From contig JACQBC010000032.1 of assembly GCA_016194635.1 (NCBI GenBank), positions 1 through 64,000 on the forward strand: 64,000 bases of DNA. Reading direction: 5' to 3'. The DNA comes from Gammaproteobacteria bacterium (GTDB lineage: Bacteria; Pseudomonadota; Gammaproteobacteria; UBA6429; Thiohalophilaceae). The number at the start of each line of letters is the position of its first letter. The stretch's first letter is position 1. This document shows, piece by piece, positions 22,785 to 31,412 of this stretch. Made by a program: the position numbers and the translations under genes. Below the pieces are notes generated by a model. It was not told the DNA's origin. It worked only from the letters and a program-made list of their open reading frames with translations, and searched no databases.

Positions 22785-23768
22785 CTAGGCAACAAAACGC
22801 GCGCGGAATTCTTTAGGAGATAATCCCGTCAATTTCTTAAATATTTTTCTAAACGCGCTGACGTCGTTATAGCCGACGTTGAAAGCAATTCGTTCAATCG
22901 CCTGCCGGGTTGTTTCAATCAGCTCACGGGCTTTTTGAATGCGGAGGTTCTGTATATAGTCGGCGGGTTTATACCCGGTGGCCGCGACGAAATGTCTTAA
23001 CAGGGTGCGTTCGCCGGTGTTGCAATACCGGGCTAATTTTTTGATGCCCAGCACGTTGCGATAATTTTTTTGGATGTAATGCTGGGCCTTGATCGCGATG
23101 TCATTACCGTGATCAAAGGGCGGAAGAAAGCGTTTGTAATAGCGTTGTTGCCGTTTGCCGGTGTCGACAATTAAAAGTTTGCCAAGCTCAAACATAATTG
23201 CCGGCCGGGTGAATTGCTCGACCAGTTCCAAACCCAAATCCATCCACGACATCAACCCTCCTGCGGTGATAATGTCACCGTCATTAATCAAGGCGCGATC
23301 GGTATCAACCAGCACACGCGGAAATCGATTTTGAAACCTGGCGGATAAATTCCAATGCGTGGTTGCCTGGCGTTGTTCAAGCAAACCCGCGGCGGCGAGG
23401 ATAAACGCCCCGGCGCAAATGGAACAAACAAGCGTACCTTGGCGGTGCAATCGAACCAGCCAGTCCATGACCATTTGATCGGGTTGTTCATAATAGTCTG
23501 ACCCCAGGCTTGGGGGCACAATCGCTACCGTCAAGGGGGATGAGGTTGGCGGCATCGCGGCGGAACTCGCCGTGAGTTTTTTAATTCGGCCGTGTTGCGG
23601 ACGCCAGTCACTCACCGCAAAGCGGGCAAGGTTCGCTTGCGGGTATTGCGCGCAAATACGATTCGCAAGCTGAAACAGCTCTGTTAATCCCTGCACCGAG
23701 GAACGCATAACGCCGGGATATGACAGCAGACCGATATGGATGACCGTGGATCTTGCCGTGCTGCGCAT
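22785..23768 (-). CDS. GlxA-type transcriptional regulator (DJ-1/PfpI domain plus AraC helix-turn-helix)
   Basis: The 327-residue product has a DJ-1/PfpI-like N-terminal domain (about 8-185), with the SICAGAFILAAAGLL elbow bearing a cysteine and the TTHW strand. An AraC-type DNA-binding domain follows (about 220-327), with two helix-turn-helix units and the signature AFNVGYNDVSAFRKIFKKLTGLSPKEFR. Such regulators sense an unknown small ligand and activate nearby genes. The gene is divergent from an acetyltransferase and an isochorismatase-like hydrolase, a neighbourhood often seen with GlxA-type proteins, so those are likely targets. Confidence 0.9.
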   Translation of the reverse strand: MRSTARSTVIHIGLLSYPGVMRSSVQGLTELFQLANRICAQYPQANLARFAVSDWRPQHGRIKKLTASSAAMPPTSSPLTVAIVPPSLGSDYYEQPDQMVMDWLVRLHRQGTLVCSICAGAFILAAAGLLEQRQATTHWNLSARFQNRFPRVLVDTDRALINDGDIITAGGLMSWMDLGLELVEQFTRPAIMFELGKLLIVDTGKRQQRYYKRFLPPFDHGNDIAIKAQHYIQKNYRNVLGIKKLARYCNTGERTLLRHFVAATGYKPADYIQNLRIQKARELIETTRQAIERIAFNVGYNDVSAFRKIFKKLTGLSPKEFRARFVA

Positions 23769-23861
23769 ATGTCAGTTTTAACCTGTTAAATGTCATTTCT
23801 GACAGTAGCCCAGCCGACCATTGCGGTCAATACTAGCGATACCTGGGGCAGTGAGGTAACG

Positions 23862-24356
23862 ATGAACAACTCCAACTTATCCGACCTAAGCCTGCGTCCG
23901 CTGCACGCGGCCGATGTGGCGGCGATAGCCAGCTGGCCGGTGTATCCGCCGGAGTTTACGGATCTCGATTACGCGTTGCGCGCGCAAGGGTGGTTGGCGG
24001 AGCACCTGCATCAGCCCGATACCTGGGTATTCGCGGCGCACCAGGCCGACGAATTGATCGCGTTTACCATGATGGCTAAAACCAGCGAGCGTGAGGCGGA
24101 GTTTCGCATTGCACTGCGGGCCGACAAGATCGGCCAAGGCTTGGGCAGGTTGATCACGGGCATGACTCTTGCGAAAGGGTTTACCCAGCTTGGTTTATCC
24201 AGAGTGCATCTCATCGTCAGAAAAAACAACCCCCGCGCCATCCACCTATACCAGCGGCTTGGGTTTGTAGCGCGTGCCGCGTGCTGGAAAGAAATCAATG
24301 GAAAACGGGTCCACTTTCTGGAAATGGATTTGTTAAAACAACACTACCACCACTAA
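23862..24356 (+). CDS. GNAT-family N-acetyltransferase
   Basis: The 164-residue Gcn5-related acyltransferase has the acetyl-CoA pyrophosphate loop [10 protein letters not shown] (motif A), [21 protein letters not shown] (motif B) and an N-terminal [16 protein letters not shown] segment as in RimI/RimJ-like small-molecule acetyltransferases. The frame is open to 23790, but the ATG at 23862, preceded by GAGGT, gives the normal length. The substrate is unknown. It is followed after 17 bp by the isochorismatase-like gene and is likely controlled by the divergent GlxA-type regulator. Confidence 0.82.
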   Translation: MNNSNLSDLSLRPLHAADVAAIASWPVYPPEFTDLDYALRAQGWLAEHLHQPDTWVFAAHQADELIAFTMMAKTSEREAEFRIALRADKIGQGLGRLITGMTLAKGFTQLGLSRVHLIVRKNNPRAIHLYQRLGFVARAACWKEINGKRVHFLEMDLLKQHYHH

Positions 24357-24373
24357 ACAAGGTTAAACACACC

Positions 24374-24931
24374 ATGAAACGCGCACTGTTAGTCATTGAT
24401 GTCCAAAACGAGTATTTTACGGGGAGGCTGCCCGTCACTTACCCGCCGGGAAGTTTCACCAATATTTTACAGGTGATCGACACGGCGTTAGAAAAAGCCA
24501 TTGCCGTGATCGTGATCCAACACACGGCGATCGATGAGACCTCGGTGTTGTTCAGGAAACACAGCAGCGAATGGAAGCTGCACGCGGATATTGAACAACG
24601 GCGGCCTGATGTCTTGATTGAAAAGCATTGGCCGGATTGTTTTAAGGATACCAACCTTGAGGCGTGGCTTAGGCAACGCGGCATCGACACGTTAACACTC
24701 TGCGGTTATATGACCCAGAATTGTTGCGACACAACCGCCAGGCAGGCGTTTCATCGCGGCTATAAGGTGGAGTTTCTCAGCGACGCCACGGGTACTCTGG
24801 CGATAAGCAACCCGGCCGGGACGGTGAGCGCTGAAGAGCTGCAGCGCGCGATCCTTGTCACGCAGGTGCGGTTTAGCCATGTCATGAGTACAACACAGTG
24901 GCTGGGTAGAATTAACGGCGCTGAGGGTTGA
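24374..24931 (+). CDS. Isochorismatase-family cysteine hydrolase
   Basis: The 185-residue product has a typical N-terminus ([14 protein letters not shown], with catalytic Asp near residue 9), a lysine in EKHWPDCF, and the cysteine nucleophile in [21 protein letters not shown]. This Asp-Lys-Cys triad defines the superfamily that includes nicotinamidases, isochorismatases and N-carbamoyl hydrolases; the exact substrate cannot be told. The start is set at the ATG that opens the conserved strand. It probably belongs to a two-gene unit with the GNAT gene upstream. Confidence 0.87.
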   Translation: MKRALLVIDVQNEYFTGRLPVTYPPGSFTNILQVIDTALEKAIAVIVIQHTAIDETSVLFRKHSSEWKLHADIEQRRPDVLIEKHWPDCFKDTNLEAWLRQRGIDTLTLCGYMTQNCCDTTARQAFHRGYKVEFLSDATGTLAISNPAGTVSAEELQRAILVTQVRFSHVMSTTQWLGRINGAEG

Positions 24932-24951
24932 ATAAATATACATCGCCCTGG

Positions 24952-24972
24952 CCCTCTCTCAAGGGGAGAGGG
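24952..24972. terminator. Hairpin between convergent genes
   Basis: CCCTCTC (24952-24958) and GAGAGGG (24966-24972), with a short loop, form a GC-rich stem between the rightward hydrolase gene and the leftward ABC operon. No strong T tract follows on either strand, so it is at best a weak terminator. Confidence 0.4.
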
Positions 24973-24989
24973 AAGGTTTCGATGAAGTC

Positions 24990-25799
24990 TTAGTGGGTTT
25001 TTCCCGATCCCTTGATTTCATCCTGTTGATGGCGGTATTGCTCTTCCATCACCCACTGCGCTAATTCTGTTTCGATGCGATTGAATTCGATCGAAGCCGG
25101 ATCGCGCGGGCGCGGCAAGACAATGTGCACTTCTTGTTTGATGGTGCCGGGCCGGTAGGTCATGACCACCGTGCGGTCCGCGAGATACACCGATTCTTCG
25201 ATGCTGTGCGTGACGAACACGATGGTTTTTTTAAATTCGGCCCAGATGCGCAGAAGTTCGTCTTGCAAATTATGCCGCGTCAAGGCGTCGAGCGCGCCGA
25301 AGGGTTCGTCCATCAACATGATGGGCGAATCCAGCGCCAACACGCGTGCGATGGCCACGCGCTGGCGCATGCCGCCGGAAAGATCCTTGGGATAGCGCTC
25401 ACGGAAATCGCGCAGCTGCAACATCGTCAACAGCATGTCGAGCTTCTCGCGAATCGCGGTTTTCGTAGCGCCCTGGATTTCCAGGCCAAAGCTAATGTTT
25501 TTTTCCACCGTCATCCATGGAAACAAGGCATATTCTTGAAACACCATGCCGCGGTCCGGTCCGGGCGCATGAATCGCGCGGCCGTCGACCGTGATGCTTC
25601 CGGCGCTCGGCAAGGTAAACCCGGCGATGGCGTTAAGCAGCGTCGACTTACCGCAGCCGGAAGGACCGAGCAAACACAGGAACTCGCCACGACGGACGTT
25701 GAGGTTGATGTTGTCGAGCGCGATAACTTCCTTTTGATGTTCGGAGCGGAAAATCTGGCTGACACCGCGGATATTGATATATGGCGTGGCAAAGCTCAT
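24990..25799 (-). CDS. ABC transporter ATP-binding protein (SsuB/TauB/NrtD type)
   Basis: The ATPase of the importer has Walker A GPSGCGKSTLLNAI, Q-loop FQEYALFPWMTV, signature LSGGMRQRVAIARVL, Walker B IMLMDEPFGALDALTR and H-loop VTHSIEESVYLADR. It is close to the nitrate/sulfonate/taurine class. I choose the ATG at 25799, which overlaps the permease stop (ATGA), over an upstream start that would lie within the permease gene; this gives 269 residues. It is last in a three-gene operon. Confidence 0.93.
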   Translation of the reverse strand: MSFATPYINIRGVSQIFRSEHQKEVIALDNINLNVRRGEFLCLLGPSGCGKSTLLNAIAGFTLPSAGSITVDGRAIHAPGPDRGMVFQEYALFPWMTVEKNISFGLEIQGATKTAIREKLDMLLTMLQLRDFRERYPKDLSGGMRQRVAIARVLALDSPIMLMDEPFGALDALTRHNLQDELLRIWAEFKKTIVFVTHSIEESVYLADRTVVMTYRPGTIKQEVHIVLPRPRDPASIEFNRIETELAQWVMEEQYRHQQDEIKGSGKTH

Positions 25800-26620
25800 C
25801 GCTGCTCTAGCCCGCGATGCCATTTTAACAACCAGTTGTTGAGTTGGCTCATGCCGGTATCGATGGCCAGGCCCAACAAACCGATGGTGATCATGCCGGC
25901 GATGATTTTATCCGACCAAAAAAATTCCCGGGCTTCGAGGATGCGGTAACCCAAGCCGCTGTTGACCGCGATCATCTCGGCCACGATCACGACGATGAAG
26001 GCCGTGCCCATGCCGATGCGTGCTCCCGCCAAAATATATGGCGAAGCCGCGGGCAACATGATGCGCCGGAACAGCACCCAGCGATTGGCGCCCAGGCTTT
26101 CCGCGGCGCGGATGTAGATGGCGTCGACGTGGCGCACGCCGGCGATGGTATTCATGAGTATCGGAAAAAACGCGCCGATGGTGATCAGAAAAATCGCCGG
26201 TGGATCCCCTAAACCGAACCACAGAATCGCCAGCGGGATAAACGCGATCGGTGGGATCGGGCGTAACAGCTGAACCAGCGGATTGAATAATTTATACACC
26301 TGTTCGCTCGCGCCCATAAAAAGACCGAGCGGCAAGGCCAGGACGGCGCCGATGACAAAGCCCGAGACCACGCGACGCAAACTGGCGTAGGCATCGTGCA
26401 ATAACTCGCCCGAGATTAACCAGGCTAGATAACCGCTGCGGCGGGGATCGAACGGTTCGTAAGGGCTCAGGTATTCAATCCATTTTTTAGCCACGGCCAG
26501 CGGCGACGGCAGGATCAAGGGGCTGACGATGCCGCTCACCGCCACTGCCTGCCACACCGCGAGCAACACGCACGGCACAATCGCGCCCGGCAACCACGTA
26601 AGCAGTTTGGGAGACTTCAC
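25796..26620 (-). CDS. ABC transporter permease (SsuC/TauC type)
   Basis: The 274-residue inner-membrane permease has about six helices. The cytoplasmic EAA loop reads EAARSLGAN-like as RAAESLGANRWVLFRRIMLPAASPYILAG, contacting the ATPase. An N-terminal helix (GAIVPCVLLAVWQAVAVSGI) and an IPPIAFIPLAILWFGLGDPP segment are typical of the aliphatic-sulfonate/taurine/nitrate group. It follows the binding-protein gene by 18 bp and overlaps the ATPase gene by four bases. Confidence 0.92.
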   Translation of the reverse strand: MKSPKLLTWLPGAIVPCVLLAVWQAVAVSGIVSPLILPSPLAVAKKWIEYLSPYEPFDPRRSGYLAWLISGELLHDAYASLRRVVSGFVIGAVLALPLGLFMGASEQVYKLFNPLVQLLRPIPPIAFIPLAILWFGLGDPPAIFLITIGAFFPILMNTIAGVRHVDAIYIRAAESLGANRWVLFRRIMLPAASPYILAGARIGMGTAFIVVIVAEMIAVNSGLGYRILEAREFFWSDKIIAGMITIGLLGLAIDTGMSQLNNWLLKWHRGLEQR

Positions 26621-26638
26621 GCTGGCGGTGTTGCGCTG

Positions 26639-27607
26639 TTATTTAATCTTCAGATCTTTTTTCGCAATCGCCAATAAATCCAGCTTGACCCAATCCTTGG
26701 CCAGCGGTGGCTGGGTCATCTTGCCGACGCCGTATTTCACCATTGCATCGGTGGTTACTTGCACGTGCTGCAGGCTGATGTCGTATGTGAATTGCGCATT
26801 GCTCAAGGCGTCTTGATAATCTTGACTGGTGATCTGTCCCTTAAAAAGTTGTTCACGAACGTATTTTTCGGCCAACGCCGGATTATCGATGAAGGTTTTC
26901 GTGGCCTCGACAAAAACGTTCATCAATCGCTGCGCCACATCGCGGCGTTCGTTGTACATCTTTTCGGTCATGACCAAGGCCCGGATCGGCTCGCCCATCT
27001 CGGTGTCGTAGGGCTTGATCAGCTCCACACCCCATCCCTTATTAATCGCTTGCGAGGATTGCGGCTCCGATTGGCACATGGCGTCGATCTGTTTTTGTTG
27101 CAGCGCTAGGTTTAGATCGGCAAAGGCCAGGTACACCAGCCGCACGTCCTTGCCGGCTTGATCGGACCAGGTCAACTGATGTTTGGCCAGCTCGGCCAGT
27201 AACAATAATTCCTGCGCCCCACCGCGCGTTACGCCGACCCGTTTGCCCTTGAGATCGGCCACCGATTTAATATTGAGGTCGGGTCGCGCCACGATGCGCG
27301 CGCCGCCTTGGGAAAACCCGGCGATGACATAAATCGGCGCGCCACCGGCGCGTCCGGCGATGGCGGCGTCGAGGGCGCTGGCGGAGATGTCGATCTCACC
27401 GGCGATGATCGCCGGCATGATATCCAAGCCCTTGGCGAACATGCGTTCCTCAATCTTGAGGTTGTACTTGGGAGCAATCTCTTTCATGTACGATACCGCT
27501 CCGTAATGCGCGAATTTCAAGTTACCCAAACGCACCACGTCTTGGGCGTGGCTGGTCGTGGAAAAAACCATAACACCCATCGCTAGCAAGAATGTCAAGA
27601 TTCGCAT
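26639..27607 (-). CDS. ABC transporter substrate-binding protein, NMT1/SsuA-like
   Basis: The 322-residue periplasmic binding protein has a signal peptide (MRILTFLLAMGVMVF...SHAQ). The NMT1/THI5-like fold is shown by ERMFAKGLDIMPAIIAGEIDISASALDAAIAGRAGGAPI and KGKRVGVTRGGAQELLL. Relatives bind sulfonates, taurine, nitrate, cyanate, bicarbonate or pyrimidines. No sulfonatase, nitrate reductase or other enzyme that would name the substrate lies beside it. An AGGAG site 7 nt before the ATG supports the start. It is first gene of the operon. Confidence 0.88.
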   Translation of the reverse strand: MRILTFLLAMGVMVFSTTSHAQDVVRLGNLKFAHYGAVSYMKEIAPKYNLKIEERMFAKGLDIMPAIIAGEIDISASALDAAIAGRAGGAPIYVIAGFSQGGARIVARPDLNIKSVADLKGKRVGVTRGGAQELLLLAELAKHQLTWSDQAGKDVRLVYLAFADLNLALQQKQIDAMCQSEPQSSQAINKGWGVELIKPYDTEMGEPIRALVMTEKMYNERRDVAQRLMNVFVEATKTFIDNPALAEKYVREQLFKGQITSQDYQDALSNAQFTYDISLQHVQVTTDAMVKYGVGKMTQPPLAKDWVKLDLLAIAKKDLKIK

Positions 27608-27751
27608 AAATTTCTCCTGTTCGGTACAGCGGACAAAAGTTCAACGGCGAATTATCCACGATGCTGGATAACTCGATTCGTTATAGGTTTAACTCGCGAG
27701 AGATTGTGCGTATCATCTATAATAAAGGCAAGGGAAATCCAGGGTATTTCT

Positions 27752-28132
27752 ATGAATGATATGGAAGCAACGTTAGATAACGAACTGGACACCATGGTCG
27801 ACTATTTATTGGCCGGTGAAGAAATCGAGTTTTCCGACGCTGTACAAGAGTGGTACAGAAAGGGTTATGAATGCCAGCGAATCCCCCAGCCAACCGACTT
27901 AAAGCCGCTGCGACTGGCGGTGAAAGCGAGTGTGGTTGAGCGGTTGGTTGAGGTGCTCAACAGTCCACCTAGGAGGGGCCACCAGGTGGTACCTGAATGG
28001 TGCCGGTCTATAAAGGGGTTGGACGAGCCACTGAAATTGCAAAGTGAGCGTTTGTTAGTGGATGAACAATTTTGCGAGCCCTTTGCCAAGCGTAATCTAC
28101 TGGTGTTGAAGAATTTTATGTATTTTGTTTAG
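27752..28132 (+). CDS. Unknown 126-residue protein, putative partner of the downstream nucleotidyltransferase
   Basis: The soluble protein has an acidic N-terminal helix (MEATLDNELDTMVDYLLAGEEIEF) that could interact with a partner. The C-terminal segment (VPEWCRSIKGLDEPLKLQSE then CEPFAKRNLLVLKNFMYFV) resembles, as far as I recall, small proteins encoded next to DUF6036-type nucleotidyltransferases. The frame extends to 27704, but the ATG at 27752 fits the local sequence better. The next gene begins 9 bp after the stop with a GGAG site in between. Small, adjacent and co-directional genes suggest a toxin-antitoxin-like pair; which gene is which is not known. Confidence 0.6.
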   Translation: MNDMEATLDNELDTMVDYLLAGEEIEFSDAVQEWYRKGYECQRIPQPTDLKPLRLAVKASVVERLVEVLNSPPRRGHQVVPEWCRSIKGLDEPLKLQSERLLVDEQFCEPFAKRNLLVLKNFMYFV

Positions 28133-28141
28133 GAGCAATGT

Positions 28142-28717
28142 ATGGAAAAAGTTTACCACGACCCTGGAACGGGCACCTTAACCAAGGATCATATTGAGAA
28201 GGCGCTTGGAAGACTGGGTGACCTATTAAAAGAGCGCAATATTCATATCGAACTCGTGGCCGCAGGAGGCGTGATAAGTATATTGCAATTCGGGTCTCGG
28301 CGCATGACCCGTGACATCGATGTAATCTTTCCTCCACGGCAGAAAGAGCTCATGACGCAACTGGTCAGTCAAGTTGCACACGAACAGAATTTACCTCAAG
28401 GTGAACACGCCTGGTTGAATGACGGCGTGTCGTTCTTTGGATTACGGACAAGAAGTACGAACGTGATTTTTAGGCACAGCCATTTAGTGTTGTTTTCTGC
28501 CAGTTGGTATGAATTGTTAGGCATGAAATTAAGTGGTGCCTGGAGACGAGATACCGACTATAACGATGCAATTAATATCCTGAGGAAAATTGGTAACGAC
28601 AACAAATCAGAAACATTAGAATTATCCCTAAAGTATAAAAACTTTTCACCGCATACCGATGATGAGACGTTTACAAAAAGATTCAATCGCACCTGGAAGG
28701 ACGCGTTCGACACTTGA
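28142..28717 (+). CDS. Nucleotidyltransferase-fold protein (DUF6036/AbiEii-like)
   Basis: The 191-residue product has the N-terminal pattern LVAAGGVISILQFGSRRMTRDIDVIF, a Gly-Gly loop followed by an R-D-I-D pair, the metal-binding signature of the MNT/AbiEii-like nucleotidyltransferase fold. The later WYELLGMKLSGAWRRDTDYNDAINIL fits the K-x-x-A-x6-R-x-x-D-x-x-D segment of the same group. Relatives serve as toxins that modify tRNA or as antiphage components. It overlaps the next gene by four bases (TTGA) and follows the 126-residue gene by 9 bp. Confidence 0.68.
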   Translation: MEKVYHDPGTGTLTKDHIEKALGRLGDLLKERNIHIELVAAGGVISILQFGSRRMTRDIDVIFPPRQKELMTQLVSQVAHEQNLPQGEHAWLNDGVSFFGLRTRSTNVIFRHSHLVLFSASWYELLGMKLSGAWRRDTDYNDAINILRKIGNDNKSETLELSLKYKNFSPHTDDETFTKRFNRTWKDAFDT

Positions 28718-29799
28718 AACGTGGAAAACTATATTTTATAAGCGCCGCTTGGTTCCGCTGGCGACGTCTAGTACTGATCCTGCTGCTCGGGTGGTTGCTG
28801 TGTTCTTGTAGCAGCTTGGGTTATTACTGGCAAGCGGCCAGCGGGCACTTGGCGATCATGCGCAAGGTAGAACCGATTGAGGCGGTGTTGAAACAACCCG
28901 ATCTTGATCCGCTCCGCCGACACCAATTACAAATCGCCTTGCAGGCGCGGGAGTTTGCCAGCCGTGAACTGGCCTTGCCCGACAACAACAGCTATCGCGG
29001 TTTTGCCGATCTCGGCCGTCCCTACGCGCTATGGAATGTGATCGCGACCCCGGAGTTATCCATCGAACCCAAGCAGTGGTGTTTTTTGTTGGTCGGTTGT
29101 GTGAGTTATCGCGGCTATTTTGCCAAGCGCGATGCCCAGGCCCTGGCTACCGAATTGCAGCAACAGGGCATGGATGTGTATGTCGCGGGGGTGAGCGCCT
29201 ATTCCACCCTGGGCTATTTTAATGATCCCTTGTTGAATACCATGTTGCGCGAGGATGAGGCCGATTGGGTGGGGATCATATTTCACGAGTTGGCGCACCA
29301 GTTGATCTACGTGGCGGGCGACACCGCGTTTAATGAAGCCTTCGCCACCACGGTCGAACAAGAAGGGCTGCGGCGCTGGTTTGCCCGTCAACACCAGCCC
29401 CAGGTGTATCAAAGTTATTTAACCCAATTGCACTGGAGCGGGGAATTTTATGCCATGTTGCGTCATACCCGTCAGGCCTTGCAGCATGTTTATAATGAGA
29501 CTATCTCCGTCGAGGAGAAACGTCGGCGTAAACGGCAACTACTACAGCAATTAAAGACCGAGTATGCCAGCTGGCGCGGGCAAACCGGCTATGATCGGTT
29601 TGATCACTGGATGGCGCAGGACATTAATAATGCCCACCTGGCGATCGTGGCGAGTTACCACGAACTGGTGGGGAATTTCATGCAATTACTGGCGCAAAAC
29701 CACGGCGAGTTATCGGCGTTCTACCGCGCCGTGCAACAACTGGCGAAACTGCCCAAACCCGCCCGCCACCAACAACTCACACGGCTAACCGCTAACTAA
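28714..29799 (+). CDS. Putative aminopeptidase (PF10023-like), membrane-anchored
   Basis: The 361-residue metallopeptidase-like product has zinc motif HELAHQLIY followed by FNEAFATTVEQEGLRRW (second glutamate). The YALWNVIATPELSIEPKQWCF and GCVSYRGYF segments are typical of the uncharacterised aminopeptidase family PF10023. The N-terminus is a lipoprotein signal (LLLGWLLCSC), so it likely sits in the outer or inner membrane facing the periplasm. The TTG start overlaps the stop of the nucleotidyltransferase gene. The C-terminal 90 residues are helical and basic. Confidence 0.85.
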   Translation: MKRGKLYFISAAWFRWRRLVLILLLGWLLCSCSSLGYYWQAASGHLAIMRKVEPIEAVLKQPDLDPLRRHQLQIALQAREFASRELALPDNNSYRGFADLGRPYALWNVIATPELSIEPKQWCFLLVGCVSYRGYFAKRDAQALATELQQQGMDVYVAGVSAYSTLGYFNDPLLNTMLREDEADWVGIIFHELAHQLIYVAGDTAFNEAFATTVEQEGLRRWFARQHQPQVYQSYLTQLHWSGEFYAMLRHTRQALQHVYNETISVEEKRRRKRQLLQQLKTEYASWRGQTGYDRFDHWMAQDINNAHLAIVASYHELVGNFMQLLAQNHGELSAFYRAVQQLAKLPKPARHQQLTRLTAN

Positions 29800-29908
29800 A
29801 ATGAATATTTTATAAAGGCCAGCATGTTAATCCGACTCCCGTTTTTCTATCCCGTGGATCCAGGTAGCGGCGCGGGACAGTGGTTAAGCTTGGCCCCGGA
29901 GCCCCGCC

Positions 29909-31342
29909 ATGACCCATGAAATCGCGTTGCCGCTGTGGTTGGTGGTGATCATGGTCTTGGTCACGGCCTGGGCGGTGTGGGCGCGTCTGTTGATCCCCAG
30001 TACCCGCTGGATGCTGCGCAAACGCGTCAATAAAGTGATCGACGAGCTCAACACGCGGTTGAATATTTCAATTCGGCCGTTTCAATTGACCAAACGCCAG
30101 GTCTTGATCGATCGCTTGGTGTACGACGCCAAGGTCATGGAGGCCATCGTGCACTACGCGCGCGACCATAATCTACCGCGCGAGGTGGCCCAGTCCGAAG
30201 CATTGCGGTTTGCCCAAGAGATCGTCCCGAGCTTTAACGCCTATGTGTATTTTCGCCTTGGCTATTGGTTGGCGCGGCGGGTGGCGCGGCTGTTATACCG
30301 GGTGCGCGGCGGATTTGCCGACGAAGCCCGTCTGGGTGAGATCGACCCGGAGGCGGCGGTGGTGTTTGTGATCAACCACCGTAGCAATATGGACTATATA
30401 TTGGTGGCGTTTTTGGCGGCGGAGCAAAGCGCCTTGTCCTACGCGGTGGGCGAGTGGGCGCGTATTTGGCCGCTGCAACAATTGATCCGCGCCATGGGTG
30501 CGTATTTCGTGCGGCGCACATCCAACAATCCGTTGTATCGGCGGGTATTAGAGCGTTATGTGTACATGGCCACCAGCGAGGGGGTATGCCAGGCGGTGTT
30601 TCCCGAGGGCGGTTTGAGCCGCGATGGCAAATTGCGCCAACCCAAGCTGGGGATTCTGGATTACATGTTGCGCGGTTTTGATCCCGCACAGACGCGTGAC
30701 GTGGTGTTTGTACCGGTGGCGATCAACTACGATCGGGTGCTCGAAGATCGAACCTTGATCCGCACGCTGGATCCAAGCGCGCCACCCCGCAGTCACTGGT
30801 TTGTGATCCGCACCATGCTGGGATTCATCGGGCGTAATGTCGGCTTAATGCTGCGCAATCGTTGGCAACGGTTTGGTTACGCCGCGGTGGATTTTGGCCG
30901 ACCCCTGTCAATGCGCGAGTATTGCCGTGCGCAGCAATTGAGTTTCGCCCGGTTAGAGCAAGAACAACGTTTTGTGGCGGTGGAAAACCTGGCTCAACAG
31001 TTGTTACGGCAAATCGAGCAGCTTATCCCGGCAGTACCGATACCGTTGTTGTGCCGGGTGCTCAACCAAGCCAATGCCGAGGGTTGGTCCGAGGCCGATC
31101 TTAAACAGCGGTTTTATGCCTTGGCGGATCAACTGTTGGCCGACGGTCGGATGGTGGTGTTGCCCACCACCACCCGTGAGCACACCTTTAATAACGCTTT
31201 GCATATGCTCAAGCTGCGCCACGTGCTGGAAGAAAAGGCCGGCCGTTATTTTGTCAATCCCGCCGACCAAGACCTGATCCGTTATTACGCCCACTCGCTG
31301 CCGAACGCATCGTGTACTCCCTGTTCCGGTGAGCGGGGGTGA
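29909..31342 (+). CDS. PlsB-like glycerol-3-phosphate / lysophosphatidate acyltransferase
   Basis: The 477-residue product has an N-terminal membrane segment (LPLWLVVIMVLVTAWAVWARLLI). The acyltransferase motifs NHRSNMDY (HX4D), GAYFVRRTSNNPLYR and FPEGGLSRDGKL match the PlsB/GPAT group better than PlsC, but it is much shorter than the roughly 800-residue PlsB of enterics. The C-terminal 150 residues (LLRQIEQLIPAVPIPLLCRVL onward) resemble the PlsB helical extension. It would acylate glycerol-3-phosphate or a related lipid precursor at the inner membrane. Confidence 0.83.
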   Translation: MTHEIALPLWLVVIMVLVTAWAVWARLLIPSTRWMLRKRVNKVIDELNTRLNISIRPFQLTKRQVLIDRLVYDAKVMEAIVHYARDHNLPREVAQSEALRFAQEIVPSFNAYVYFRLGYWLARRVARLLYRVRGGFADEARLGEIDPEAAVVFVINHRSNMDYILVAFLAAEQSALSYAVGEWARIWPLQQLIRAMGAYFVRRTSNNPLYRRVLERYVYMATSEGVCQAVFPEGGLSRDGKLRQPKLGILDYMLRGFDPAQTRDVVFVPVAINYDRVLEDRTLIRTLDPSAPPRSHWFVIRTMLGFIGRNVGLMLRNRWQRFGYAAVDFGRPLSMREYCRAQQLSFARLEQEQRFVAVENLAQQLLRQIEQLIPAVPIPLLCRVLNQANAEGWSEADLKQRFYALADQLLADGRMVVLPTTTREHTFNNALHMLKLRHVLEEKAGRYFVNPADQDLIRYYAHSLPNASCTPCSGERG

Positions 31343-31412
31343 GGTGGCCACGGTGGTTTTCCCTCACCCCAACCTTCTTCCGCCGGACAGCAGCGGAATT
31401 ATTGAGGGGGGA

